Positions 37,106-49,559 of a DNA stretch of 64,000 nt are shown piece after piece. The translations under genes were made by a program, and so were the position numbers. The stretch spans positions 276,001 through 340,000 of the forward strand of contig JAEMWC010000278.1 in NCBI GenBank assembly GCA_016490735.1, written 5' to 3'. The stretch comes from Pachyseris speciosa (lineage: Eukaryota > Cnidaria > Anthozoa > Scleractinia > Pachyseridae). Each line of letters opens with the position of its first letter. Positions within the stretch are counted from its first letter, which is position 1. The notes under the pieces are model-generated. The model did no database searches. It saw only the letters and a program-made list of their open reading frames with translations, and was not told where the DNA came from.

Positions 37106-39607
37106 GAAATTAGAATTCTCCTCGTTAGTTCTGTGATCAGTATGACTGTACTATTTTAATCGAGAAGTTTATTTTTGGATTGTAAATCGGCCAGATTTGT
37201 CATGATTTCGAAGCTACACGCACAGCAAAATGGCGTCATCTGAACACTTTATACTCCCACAAGGCAAGCACAATTTCAATGAAAAGATGTGCAAGCTATA
37301 ATCTAAAACAAGATTCATGTATATAATATAGTGCAATGGCCAGAGTATAATATATTCAAGCGCGTACATGTCTTAAACGAATGTTATCTTCGACTTTAAT
37401 TAATTAAAGAAAGCTTCGCCACGTGCACGTGTAATCTTAAAAGTTATTCAGCTTTAGAATGATTTAACAATTAGAGAACGCTGATTCATGTGCGATCGCC
37501 AATGAACGTCAACGGTTGCTACAATTGTAAAAAAGAGATATTATTAGTGATCATTTTAAAAACCTTGCTACAGAGAAGCCTGTAGTGTATTCACATGCTT
37601 ATAATCGTCGGCTTAATCCCTGGATGTCGCGTTACGAGTGAGTGAGATTACAATTCAGATCTTTTTTTTTTTTTTCAGCAACCTTCCGCCTGGTGATCAC
37701 ATATAGCCAGCATTAACGTTTGCTAGTCCTCAGCATTGAGAAGTAACCCGTAATTTACAATAGAAAACTCGTTTCACTTACCGGGTGTTGATCTGATGTT
37801 CTTGTCTCAAAGGAGACCGAACGCTTATTAGAGGGGTAGGCTGGAAAATTAAGTAAAGTTTGCGTGAAATAAACATAACGCAGATAGACTAGTGAACCAA
37901 AGAAATATCTTGGAAACTTGTAAAATACTGAAATCTTGAACTTAAGCCACTCTATTAATTCTGAAATATTGAAATCGCTCTTCCGTTTTAATGACTTTCA
38001 TCGATGCGTGAGATTTACATAGTTAGCATCAATCCTTTCGAAACTTTCGTTGGACGCTAATTTTTGTGCCAAGTATGTCTTTTGCATTTCGAAGTACTCG
38101 CACAAGACGTGGACAGAAAGAGTCAACTGGGACAGCCGACTTAGTAACTCCATCGCAAGTAATTGAGGAGGTTTGTATAAGTTTGCATCCCATTTATTTA
38201 ATACGAAGCTATGGCTCGTTTCGGTAGGAATTATGACTACTGTTCTCGTTTATTCGATCGTTATTCAAGTTCGTTTGTCCAATCTGAAGCCATCACGTTT
38301 TGTCGAAGGCAGACTTACGCAGGTAAAATGTATTCGAGGTGACGGTGTGCGTAATAAAGGGCCGTAACCATTCGGAATATATATGCCAACATGATAAAGA
38401 AATGTTCATTGCTCTTCGAAATTCCGTCGATTCAAATGGAATAGCGCTCGTTTAAACCTCTCGCGCCGTTAGATTAAAGGGAACATCGATTACGAAAAAA
38501 CTCGTAGTTTCTGCAAGACGTCCTCTGCAAGTCGTCCTCATCGGTAGGAGAAAAGGCTGCCTCCTCGTCAGGATAATATTTCACCTTAGGATAGTAATGT
38601 GTGGTAGCTGTACACTAATTCGAAACCACGTGAAAGTCTTAGATAATGGAATTATTGTCATTGAGTCATCTCGAAAGCATAACTGTGACTTGCCCCGCAC
38701 AGCTGTAGCTTATAGCCAGCTGGGCTAGTTTTCTTGACTGAAGATAAGGCGACACATGTTGATAACGTAGCAGTCTACAATGTTCCATTAGAGAAGTGAT
38801 CGTGCACGACATTTCAATGTGGCAATGGAAGTCTAGCCTGCGTCGTAGACAGTGCAAACCACCGGAATATATCCAGGTTTGTACTGACCTAGGTTTTAAA
38901 TAACAAGTCAGGCTGGACCGCAGGCCATGGAAGTCTAGTGGTAAAACCACCCGCAAGCTTCCCTCGCGTTTTCCCTGTCAGTAAAGCCATGAATTTTGTG
39001 ATATGATAGGTGACAAAACGAAGTGAACCGTTTGTTTTGCACAGGGTTCCCACAAATGGTATGACCTATGAGTATTTTGAATTTACAGTCAAATCTCTAT
39101 TAACAAAGAAAAATAGAGGTCACGTGACCGGTCCTTTTAACACTATCCAGTGAAAGTCATGGTTGGTGGTAGTTTAAATCCAGGGTCAGAGTTAAGATTC
39201 TACAGTTAAAACAGTTTCTAGGGGGGGGGGGGGGTGGGTAACTTAGCAGGGCCAGACTTCATTTAACGTTACCTCCTGGGTTTGCAGTTGGCCAGGTCAC
39301 GTGACAAGCCACAGTCTAAAACTCAATTACACTAGATGAGATGATCATCGACTTCTGACTGTTTCTAGTGGCTCCAACTCGACCTCTATTGTCTACTTTT
39401 TAAAATCACCACCCCCTCAAGCTGGCTTTCATGCAACTTCAACCTTGAAGCTAAGTACTGGCCAGAAAGTAGTACCCTCCCCCCCAGATCTTGCAGCATA
39501 TGGTTGTTTTCAAATAAAATAGCGTTGATATGTTACTAGCCTCAAAGGCTTTTGTTTAAGTAGCTGAGCAATAAAAAATATCAACATAAAAAAATTGTTT
39601 TATTTAA
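37106..39607. other. No firm gene; weak first-exon candidate
   Basis: A poly-T run (37662-37676) and poly-G run (39221-39234) are present. CAGTCAAATCTCTATTAA at 39089 resembles the terminus of a pogo/Tigger-type element. A candidate first exon is listed separately at 38075-38170. Confidence 0.4.
38075..38170 (+). CDS. Possible first coding exon, product unknown
   Basis: ATG at 38075 opens 32 codons, starting MSFAFRSTRTRRGQKESTG and ending QVIEE, to a plausible donor GAG/GTTTGTAT. The basic N-terminus looks protein-like, but no convincing second exon was found. It may be chance. Confidence 0.2.
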
Positions 39608-40603
39608 CCCTTAAGTGTCAACCGTACGAATTCGTACGATAGACAGGGCTACCACTTTCAAGCTTTGCCACATTCTCAAATTTAGAAAGCTGGTTATGAT
39701 GGCCTGTTTCTAGTGTCAACCAGTAACTTTTTTAGGCCTGAAAGGAAAATTAACTAAGGATAACCTTTGATTACCCTTCCATATCCTTGTTCCTTTTCAA
39801 GCAAAACCACAAATGCCCATTTTATGCACCATTGAGCAAAGCGAAAATCTCACATCTTTGCTTTAACCTCTTTAATTTAAAATCTCCTTTTGAAAGCAAA
39901 ATTTCCTAATGACAGAAAACGTTCATCTCTCAACTGAGCATTTACCTCCAATTCTGCCTCTCGCGCCTACAGTGAGTCAAGCATCAGCTATTTCATTCGA
40001 ACCACTTTTGAAAGCCTCTGCATTCCTCTTTGGCGCTTGAATTGCATTCTGGGAACTGTGATGCCACAGCGAAATGGAAGTCCTGACATCAACAATTTGT
40101 GTCGAGCCACTCGGACCTACTAGCAAAATATTGTAAAAGTCATGTTCTTTGCAAGTCAAATCTCGCCAAAATTGCCTTGCTAGGTCCAAGAATCCACCGC
40201 AGAACGGCGAGAGAAACAACCTCAAGTTCAGAGCCGCCATGCTTTGACACGAACACTTTTGGCGTCCCAGTCGGTATGAAATTATCCCTCATCCCTGGTT
40301 TCGTTCAGAGATTTGCCGCTACTCTCCATTCCAGCTTAATGATGCCAGACTGGGAGCTTCTGCAGTGGAAAATGGCTCGAAAACACACTTATAAACCGAG
40401 TACTTACCGACTAAAAGTTGCTACGCTCGCGAGCAAAACAACAACGGTTGAAATTGGCGACGTCACAATACAAGTTGAGTCCTCGGTATTCTAGAGCAGC
40501 AGACCTCTCAAGGGAGCCCTTCATGTAGGGAAGCTAAGTCCCGTTTAATTACCTGCATTGAGAAAATTGCCTCAAGATCTCAAGGAATTTGCGAGTTAAA
40601 GGG
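39608..40603. mobile_element. piggyBac-like non-autonomous element, 996 bp
   Basis: TTAA at 39604-39607 is followed by CCCTTAAGTGTC, and the right end GAGTTAAAGGG is followed by TTAA at 40604-40607. TTAA duplication with termini starting CCCTT is the piggyBac signature. The inside has open frames on both strands (131 codons at 40099-40494 plus strand; 87 codons at 39977-40240 minus strand) with no transposase motif I recognise. Confidence 0.55.
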
Positions 40604-40607
40604 TTAA

Positions 40608-40802
40608 GCGGCCCTCTATTAAGCGGACACCCTCTATTAAAAGGACACTTATCAAATTCGCAAAAAGCGGTCCCCTTATTTACTGTAAATTTAACCTCTG
40701 TTAAGCGGTCACCTCTATTAAGGGGACGTGGTCACCATTCAGAATTCCCAATTGGCTAATTAATTTCATTGTGTTTCACCTCTATTAAGCGGTCATGTTG
40801 TC
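40608..40802. repeat. CTCTATTAAGCGG repeat cluster
   Basis: CTCTATTAAGCGG or close variants recur at about 40613, 40633, 40694, 40712 and 40780. This wording is found at termini of pogo/Tigger-like transposons in marine animals, as I recall; here it is fragmented. Confidence 0.45.
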
Positions 40803-42184
40803 AATTATCATGCGATGTTTTGACACCACGATACGCAAACCATGAACAGCTCTTCAAACAAAAGGGGGTAAAGGGGTACATATAATCAGCGTAAGAGTGG
40901 TTCGTGTTGAAAGGTAAAACTGAACGTTATTACATAAATGTGGTTTACAAACAAAGACAAATGCCTTATAAAACAACATTAGAATCTTAGAACTATAGAC
41001 GATAACTTCCTTGAAAAATCTTGTTTCTCATATAAACCTATAACAAGAACCTTGCCCGGATCTTGAAGGGTCTTTCTCAAGCCCCTCTTCTCGTGCCCAT
41101 TCTGTCCCTCCTAACATATTTTCTTCTAATACTCAAACATTGATTCCCAACAAACGTGGCTTTAAAATGGCCTGCCTAAACATCACTAGTCTCCCGAGAC
41201 ACATCGACGAGCTTCGCATCATTTTGCATAGTAAATACCTCGATTTGTTGGCAGTCAATGAAACTCGGTTACATGAAATTATTGCCGATAATGAAGTCAG
41301 TATTGATGGTTACGATGTCGTTCGCCGCGACCGACCGCTTAACAACAGAAATGGAGGTGGGGTTTGCTTTTATATTCGTTCTAATATTAACTATAATGTT
41401 CGCAAGGACCTCGTATTTGATCAACTTGAAAGCCTTGCTATTGAAAGTAGCAATCCCAGATGCAAACCTTTTTTATTGTTGCTACATGGTATAGACCTCC
41501 CAATTCACCTTTTGAATTATTTTCCGTTTTTGAATCATATGTTGGAAAGCTGTATGCTGAAGGGAAAGAGTATTACCTTATGGGCGATCTTAATATGCTC
41601 TCGTCATCTTTGAATAATGTGAATACCCAGGCGTTTCTAAACGTCGCCGATATTTACAATCTAAAACAACTTATTAACGAACCGACAAGAGTAACGCCTG
41701 TGAGTAGCATTTTAATTGATGTTATTTTTACTAGTCACGCGGACAACGTATCCTGCTCTGGAGTATCTCATATCGGATTCAGTGACCATAGTTTGATTTA
41801 TGTTTTTCGTAAAAATGAAATGTGGTCGAAATGGAAAGCACTGTTCTTGGAAGCGTGTGATCTGCATGCTCATCTCCGCACTAAACACGTTCGTGCTTCT
41901 AAAAGTCCATGGATTACTCCTGAGCTTAAGAATTTGATGTATTGGAGAGATCGTCTTAAAATTAAGGCTACTCGGACGGGTGATCCAAGTGATTGGAATA
42001 ATCTTAAGAAGTTGCGTAACGAAGGGAACAATGCGATCAAGAATGCCAAAAAGTCCTATTATCATAAAACTTTTCAAGTTTACAATGGAAATTCGCGTAA
42101 GACGTGGGAAACTATTAATGAGGTGACAAGCCGCAAATCGGATCAAGGTGCAATTAACGAGCTTGAGCTTCATGGAACGAGAAT

Positions 42185-43901
42185 GGTTGTTCCGGAGTGC
42201 GGAGTGCGGAGTGCGGAGTGCGGAGTGCGGAGTCATCAAAAAGAAAAAAATGGGAAATGGCAAAAATGGGAAAAAGAAGAAATATTAAAAACAGACGAAA
42301 TAAAAATGATATAAATACAAACGAGTACAAAAATTCCATACGAATACAAATAAAATATAATAATAAAGAGGAAATTGAATATTTTTCTCTGACAACAGCC
42401 CAAAATAATTGGAATAAGAAATAAATGAAAATCAATAAAAACGAGAGCATTTTTGATCCTTAATGAGTACAAGGTTTCTGTGGGTTATTCTTTTTTCCAG
42501 AGTTTTAATTATTTATTTCATTTCTGATGCACTGTTTGTCACAACTTGCATTTCTTGCAAGCAAAATGTAGCTGAGCCAATCAGAAATAGAGGTCCCCAA
42601 ATAATCGTGCACGCACTAATAATAGCTCGTTGCGTGGAAAATTCTGGGCTAATTCCTGTAGCGAATTTGTGCCAGGTTTAGCACTCGAACAGATGCCACG
42701 TCACGAGCACGTTTTTAGCCAGCCATGTCTGACACTGGTCAAGGTTAGTCGATTGATATGTTTTTGAACACTGCTTTTCCTTTGAAGGCTTCCTTTAGCT
42801 TTGTTTAAAATGACGATTAAAATGAATATTAATTATCGTCTTAACCCTAGATAAGGAACATCTGCTGGTGATAAGCGACGAAGTAGGGTAAGTCTCTTTG
42901 TAAGATTATCCCTCAACTATAATTACATCGCTCAATATTGAGTCATAAAAAACATATTTAGTACACAATCATTCTCTCTACTTTCGCTTTTTTTAGTTCT
43001 TCGCATCACTCGCCATCAGTGAATTCATCGCCAAATCAAAGGTATGTTTTCGGTTAAGTGTGACTCATCATATTGTACACTATAAATCTTTTTAAATTGT
43101 ATCATATGTAAAGCGCATTTGATCATATTTACATGGAAAATGCGCTATATAAGTTTTAAATTATTATTATTATTATTTATTATCACTATTTCCCTTCGCT
43201 ACGGTGGATAATCAAGTGTCGATTATATTACAGCATGAATGACAAGATTTAAATAGTCACGGTCTAAAATCATTGCGTTCATCAACAAAACTATTTCTTC
43301 AGTAATACAAGCCATAATTTCTAATTGTGCATTTTATGCAGTAGTAAGTGATAACAGACCCAGCAAAGGATGTTTTAAGTGAAAACAAACGAAATGAGAT
43401 GCTGTGATGTTTTAAAATAAATCGCCAAGTGCTTTATTAATTATTATGTGCTAATAATTGTACGCCATCTTCGTGCGTGAAATCAACATCGTGGGAACCT
43501 CTACTTCTGATTGGCTCTGCTGCTTTTTGCTTGCAAGAATTTTATGTCATGTACTGCGGAGATAACTATCGCTACGAACTCAAGTTGTGATAAACAGTGC
43601 ATCAGAAATTAAATAAAATTAAAACTCTGGAAAAAAAAAAGTATAACCCAGAGAAACCTTGTACTCATTACGGATCACAAAATGTTCTCGTTTTTTATTG
43701 ATTTTCATTATTATTGGGTTGTTGTCAGAGAAAAATATTCAATTTCCTAATTATTGTTATATTTTATTTGTATTTATATGGAATTTTTGTACTCGTTTGT
43801 ATTTATATCATTTTTATTTCGTCTGTTTTTAAAATTTCTTCTTTTTCCCATTTTTGCCATTTCCCATTTTTTCTTTTTGATGACTTCGCTTAGGAGCAAC
43901 C
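42185..43901. mobile_element. 1.7-kb long-TIR DNA element, 9-bp target duplication
   Basis: It interrupts the LINE. AACGAGAAT occurs at 42176-42184 and 43902-43910. Termini are GGTTGTTCC and GGAGCAACC. Inverted arms cover roughly 42225-42615 and 43470-43890; the left end carries four to five GGAGTGC units absent on the right. Long inverted termini plus 9-bp duplication suit a Mutator-like element. No transposase is visible. The inner part has a small spliced frame and a SINE-like tail (43105-43185, TGTAAAGCGCATTTGA then AATTATTATT). Confidence 0.85.
42725..43041 (+). CDS. Possible three-exon reading frame inside the TIR element
   Basis: Exons 42725-42743, 42851-42887 and 42997-43041 have consensus borders (AAG/GTTAGT; CCCTAG/AT...GG/GTAAGT; TTTTAG/TTC...AAAG/GTATGT). 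Joined phases stay open for 33 codons: MSDTGQ, DKEHLLVISDEVG, SSHHSPSVNSSPNQ. No continuation was found and the protein is not recognised. It could be a captured host gene start, a transposase leader, or chance. Confidence 0.25.
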
Positions 43902-45792
43902 AACGAGAATAACTAATTCGACCGAAATCGCACTGGTTTTTAATAAATTTTTCGCAGAAATCGGTCCTGAACTGTCCAGGGATATAGAAGAAGTCGGCAT
44001 CTCTTTTGATGAATATGTTTACCAAACTAGCAATTGTTTTAGTTTTCAGCGTTGGACTCAATCGCACGTTTTGTCCCACATAAATAAATTATGCAAGAGA
44101 AAGGCAACAGGTCTCGATTCTGTGTCAGCAAGACTTCTAAGAGAATGTCCGCATTTCATCTCCGGGTCACTCGCTCTGATATTCAATCAATCGATCGATA
44201 CTGGTATTTTTCCCTATGAATGGAAGAATGCAAGAATCACCCCTCTTTTTAAGAAAGCAGGAAGTAGGAGTGATCCTTCGGAATTATCGACCGATTTCGA
44301 TTATCCCAATTGTGGCCAAGGTTTTCGATGCGAATTATTTATGATCAGTTGTATCGTAACCTAAATGAAAATAATCTTCTCAGTAGACACCAATCCGGCT
44401 TTCGCTCGCTTCATTCTACAGTTACTGCACTGATTGAAGCGACTGATACCTGGTCTTTAAATATCGATCGTGGCTTTATTAATGCCGTTGTATTTTTAGA
44501 TCTTAAAAGGGCCTTCGATACTGCGGACCACTCTATTCTTCTTTCAAAACTACAAGCTTATGGTATTCATGGTTCCACAAATCAATGGTTCTGTTCTTAT
44601 TTAAAAAAACGAACCCAAACGTGTCTTGTAAACGGAAATAATTCGTCCAAAATGTTCTTTCGCTGTGGTGTCCCACAGGGAACGATTCTGGGCCCGTCCT
44701 ATTTCTATTATACATAAATGATTTACCTAATTGCCTCCAGCATTCCCAACCAAGGATGTACGCCGATGATACTAGTATTACTTTTGCTGCTAGTGATGTT
44801 GATGAAATTAATAGCTGTATTAATCTTGATCTGGAGAGAATTCGCGTGTGGCTTGCAGCTAATAAACTAACTTTAAATATGACAAAGACAGAATTTCTTT
44901 TGATCGGCTCCGAGCAAAGGCTTTTAACTTTTACAGCGAATCCCACTGCTAATATCAACCAGTTTTCGATAAAACAAGTTTCGACTGTTAAATCCTTAGG
45001 TGTACACATTGATGAAAATCTTTCTTGGGAGTGTCATATCAACGAGCTTTCTAAAAGGATTGCTTCTGGTATAAGCGCCATTAAACGTATTAGGTATTCG
45101 GTCCCATATAAGACTTTACTTTCCGTTTACAATTCATTAGTCCAACCCCATTTTGATTACTGCAGCTCGGTGTGGGGATCCTGTTCTAAGAGTCTTTCTC
45201 AAAAGTTACAAAAGTTACAAAATCGCGCAGCTCGCGTAATAACTTTTATAAATCACGATTGTAGAACTGATGAATTGTTGTGGAAGGTAAACTGGGTTAA
45301 ACTGGACCGTCAACGCCTTGCTAATAAATCAGTAATGATGTACAAGATTGTAAATAATATGGTTCCGGAATATCTTAGTTCGCGCTTTGTCTTCCGTTCT
45401 GATTCTTTAACTTATAACTTAAGAGATAGTGACGGTACGCTTGCTATCCCACAGCCCCACACTAATTATTCATTAAAAAAAAGGTCTTTCCTATAGTGGA
45501 GCTATACTGTGGAATAGCTTGTCCTCGTATATCCGACAGTCGCCCTCTCTTGACGAATTTAATCCCAAGTTGATGAATTACGATTTTAATAATAGTCTTT
45601 TATAAATTTCTTATTTTGCGTTTATACACGGCTTCCTTGTAAAGCAGGGTATTTTTTTTTCATCATGTCTTTTATTCTAGTAGTTATTTATAATCTTATT
45701 TAGTTAGGTAGTGAGATTTATTTAATTAAATATTGTAAAAACCTGAAGGAAATACCGTGTCTAAATAAAAATTTTACCTTACCTTACCTTAC

Positions 45793-46125
45793 TCAGACCC
45801 CCCCCCCCCCCCCTCCCGCCCCCGTCCCCAAATCTGAAAAACTCAGACCCCCTCATAAATATATAATTTTTAAAGTGAAATAAACGTGGGCAAAATGAAT
45901 ATTCGTCGTTCAGTGCGCTGAAATGTTACACCCTCTATTTATCGCAAGGTAACAAACACTTCACCTTTGTTATCTCATGTTATTATTATCGGCTCTGGAA
46001 AACAAGACCTACAAAACTCAGACCCCCTCCCCGCCAAATTTCTGGAAAACTCAGACCGCCTGATAATTTCAGCGCACTGAATGCCGATAATTCATTTTTC
46101 CCACGTTTATTTTACTTTGAAAATT
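45793..46125. repeat. ACTCAGACCCCC repeat region
   Basis: AACTCAGACC words followed by C-runs occur at 45792, 45841, 46016 and 46053. 45832-45925 is inverted relative to 49225-49315, and 46041-46125 is a direct copy of 49199-49285. These look like pieces of one short element family with TCTGGAAAACTCAGACC ends. Confidence 0.6.
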
Positions 46126-46884
46126 ATATGAGTTTCAGTCCTGAACAAAAGTAACAAAGATCAAACCAAATGTTCAAAACTTCAATTTATTTACCTGCGC
46201 TGTAGACTGAGGTTTCCACCACTTGAAAATACACATCCACTAAAAACAGGCCTCCGTAAACAACAAACCGTTTGTCCCAACGGTTTCTACCGAGTTTGAG
46301 TTACTCGTTCCTCTCATTAATGGTAAACTGTTCTGTAAACCTTTTTTGGTGAGCTGCAAGATGCCGTGGTAAAGTAAAAGCCCTTGAGGCGTTGAATCAT
46401 TTTCTTTTTCAACCACACAATTCAGCTATGCCGGGCTCCATCGAAGTCGATCCAAGTTTTAAGCTTTTCACGTGAAACCTATTTTGCTATTCCGTTTATC
46501 ACTCGGAAATTTATCTTCCTGAGTATCTTTTAAATCTAGCTCTTGATCTTTACAGCTTTTTTAGCGAATTTCAGCTGGATTTTACTGAACAATTTGCTTT
46601 TCGATCCCGATTTTAGGCCAAAAAACTACTCGCGACTACTCGCACTTTGATGGTTTCTGAACTTTGATGATTTGACATTTTGACAGCTTTGGACGTCTGT
46701 TTCAACCAATAAAATGTTTTGAACCATTCTAACAAGGATTGTGATTGGTCTGTTTTAGCGTACCTTATCAGAGTACAGATGTACGGAGGATGTACGGCTG
46801 ACGCCACTCGTACGATTAGGAAAATAAAGTTTTCCGAAAATTTCAGCCGAATGCGTGAGGAAATTAAGAAATTCTTTATTATAA

Positions 46885-47071
46885 AACAAATAAAGAAGCC
46901 TCGCCTGTGATCTGTTCTGTTGTAAAGCACTTAGGAAGCGGATAGAGCACTCAAGAAGTAGGGAAAACACTTGACTACGTCTCGTGTTTCCCCTACACTT
47001 CTTTCGTGCTCTATCCGCTTCCTACGTGCTTTACAACAGAACAGATCACAGGCGAGGCTTCTTTATTTGTT
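46885..47071. repeat. Hairpin element inside the left arm
   Basis: AACAAATAAAGAAGCCTCGC pairs with its complement at 47052-47071. The centre is GGGAAAACAC, loop TTGACTACGTCTC, GTGTTTCCCC. The copy in the right arm is at 50781-50967. Confidence 0.9.
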
Positions 47072-47453
47072 AAATAAAGTTGGAATTTTAACCAAAAAAT
47101 GTCCAGAAATGCTGTTTACTGTAAAATGTAATTGTTTATTAATATAATAAATAAAGAACGCATTTAAAATAAGTGTTTTAATGTTAGCCTCGTTTCCATG
47201 TTACAGCAATATTTTTGAAAAAAACGAGTACACGAAAAAATCTGAAAGCTACTCTTTGACGATTGCTATCAAGTGAATTTGAAAAGTCCTTGATATAAAC
47301 TTTCATCAGATATCACTCACATTTTCTCCCCTTCAGTGGTACCGAGCAGCTGCTCTGGCCCATGGACTACATCTTTTCAGTTGTCTTAAGCAGCCTTTCA
47401 GGACTGTTTCTCACATACTTACACAAACTACTAACCTCGATGTTGACGCAATC

Positions 47454-47535
<82 letters not shown>
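47454..47535. repeat. (TTA)n microsatellite, left arm
   Basis: 82-base TTA run; its counterpart in the right arm is 52 bases. A poly-Tyr frame here is an artefact. Confidence 0.95.
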
Positions 47536-47540
<5 letters not shown>

Positions 47541-48322
47541 GGGGCTAGGAGAATAGCAGATCTTCGCAAGGGTTGTTAGAATTTAAAAAGAAAATTGGAG
47601 TAACCACACATTGTTGCCCCCAGTTTTCTTCCCGGAATCCCAGTAGCCCTAATCAAACCCAGCTTTTCTCGCATATTCCTTAAGAACCCCTTTTATCTTA
47701 AACAATAATCTAAATGAAAGCATATATAGGTAGAGCGGACGATTAGAAACTCGGAGTGTGCGTAAAGCATACGGTTTATGTTTATGATCTCTTGGAGAGA
47801 GGACCAGTGCAGAACGTGGACACCTGTTCGTGTCGTAATGTTTAGGGCTCTCATCTTAAAATGGGCTTTGGCGTAATCGTCAAACTGCTAAGTCGTCCGG
47901 CTCAAGCTATATCAAAATAGAACGATGAAAGGGCGAACTATGTTATATTTATCTTCTATATATTAGTTTTTATTTTTTAAAAGCCTTTATGCGAAAAACA
48001 GCCAATATGATTGTTTTGTGGTTGCTGTTTCTATATGGTCAATCTCGTACTTTCTTAAAAAGAAAGAACGTACGTTACCTAAGAATTGACATAATTTGTT
48101 AATCACAATTGATCGTTCATGCTATACGTTAGTTTTATAGAATTATGTGAGTATAGTTCAATTTTTACATCCAGATTTCAGACTTAACATCTGCACAGGC
48201 TATAGAACGCTCGTCTGAGATGTGTTCATTCTTCCCTTGATGAAATCTACTCACAAATCAGCTGACAAATTATCTTATAAGGGTCTTGTTTGTAAATGCT
48301 TGGCACTTAAATCGTTTTTTGT

Positions 48323-49559
48323 ATAAACGATGTGATATTCAGACGTGGTTGTATTGCTCTCTCCTTACTCATAAGAAGTATCTTTGCCAACTGTTTATAT
48401 ACTTTTAATACAGGGATCTAAAACCGAGATTAAGAAAAACTATGTAACAGTAAATATGTAAAAGGGTACACCTTATTAATAAAGCCATAACTTCTTACTA
48501 CCAGAAGCGCTTCTGTCACTGCTGATGTTCACATCAAAAGCTGGCTTAAGTTCTTGTCTTACCGATACAAAAATCACTGCAGTCCCAGCAACCGGCCTTA
48601 TAAATTACTTTAGACTTCTGAGAGCGGCTTAAACGGTCCTTGTAAGGAAAGAACTAACCAGACTGGGGGTAAGCGCAGAGCTTGGCGTCGAGCGGGCCTC
48701 CGTCACGCGCATTTCGCTTAACCCCAGGCTGGTTAGTAGAAAGATCGCTGCTGTTTATTTGGCTCTACTTCCCCTTCCAAGGGAAGAATTTATGTAAAGG
48801 GTATTGCTTGATATCATCCAATCGGAAAGGAGCAAACGGCGTGACTGTTACAGCCAGCACACCAAAGTCCAGCTACGGATCCTTTGATTCTCGATTACTA
48901 GATTTCTCGATATTGAGGTCTAGCGCCTCGAGGTTTGAACGAAGTACGGATACAGTTCAAATGTAATGGTACTAGAAGAAACCTCTGGCTTTCAGCTTGC
49001 CCAGTGTGCGGTTTGGAGGCTTTGCGATAGGAATTTGCTGTTGAAAATTGGCTCGGCGCTGGGGCAGTCCAAAATCGTGGAAATCAGATCTTTCATCCTT
49101 TGTCATTCTACTGGTATACGCTCAAGTAAACGTCGTACGCAAAACTCTTCAAATCGCCAAAATTCGCCGTTTTCAGCTACAAGAACGACAATACACAACA
49201 TTTCTGGAAAACTCAGACCGCCTGATAATTTCAGCGCACTGAATGCCGATAATTCATTTTTCCCACGTTTATTTTACTTTGAAAATTATACAGTTATGAG
49301 GGGGTCTGAGTTTTCCAGATTGGGGGGGTCTGCGTTTTCCGGATTTGGGTGGGGGGAGGGGGGGGGGGGGGTCTGAGTTTTCTAGGTCTGAGGTCTGAGG
49401 TCTGAGTTTCCTAGGTCTGAGTTTTTTAGTCGCCCCCGAAAAGGTTCATATTATCGTAATATGCTACGGTTAATATCTACATATAAGATCAAAATAAACG
49501 TCTTTTAACCTGAAATGTTGTGTATTGTCGTTCTTGTAGCTGAAAACGGCGAATTTTAA
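48323..49559. other. Spacer between palindrome arms
   Basis: Holds a small hairpin at 48655-48736 (CTAACCAGACTGGGGGTAAG with its complement), a second inverted pair (49155-49204 with 49513-49557, ATTCGCCGTTTTCAGCTAC), and a short element at 49199-49318 with TCTGGAAAACTCAGACC ends. G-rich GGTCTGAG repeats follow (49300-49425). Open frames of 94 and 136 codons are unrecognised. Confidence 0.6.

Larger units (their letters stand above)
41100..45792 (+). mobile_element. Decayed LINE with APE endonuclease and RT
   Basis: Endonuclease: 41140 onward reads FKMACLNITSLPRHIDELR and DLLAVNETRLHE, shifts frame near 41460, then continues TWYRPPNSPFELFSVFESYV, YLMGDLN and SHIGFSDHSLIY. RT resumes at 43911: KRKATGLDSVSARLL, EWKNARITPLFKK, NYRPISIIPIVAKVF, VVFLDLKRAFDTADHSILL, VPQGTILGP, then YADDTSI at 44759. 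At least three frameshifts are visible (about 41460, 44276, 44330), one stop before YADD, and another shift near 45490. It ends in a TTACC repeat tail (45773-45792). It belongs to the CR1/L2/jockey-like LINEs. It is split by the long-TIR element at 42185-43901. The 5' end is uncertain. Confidence 0.88.
46126..48322. repeat. Left arm of 2.2-kb inverted repeat
   Basis: Reverse complement of 49560-51725 along its full length. The length difference (2197 against 2166) equals the difference of one TTA microsatellite (82 against 52 bases) within a base. Few substitutions were seen, for example at the CAAAACTTCAAT/CAAAGCTTCAAT position. A 105-codon frame is identical in both arms but resembles no protein. 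Confidence 0.93.

Noticed and set aside
46613..46930. 105-codon frame kept identical in both palindrome arms
   Set aside because: Identity is explained by the arm duplication; no domain or coding bias is apparent and other frames are equally preserved.
47362..47556. Open frame with poly-Tyr
   Set aside because: It translates the TTA microsatellite in the left palindrome arm.
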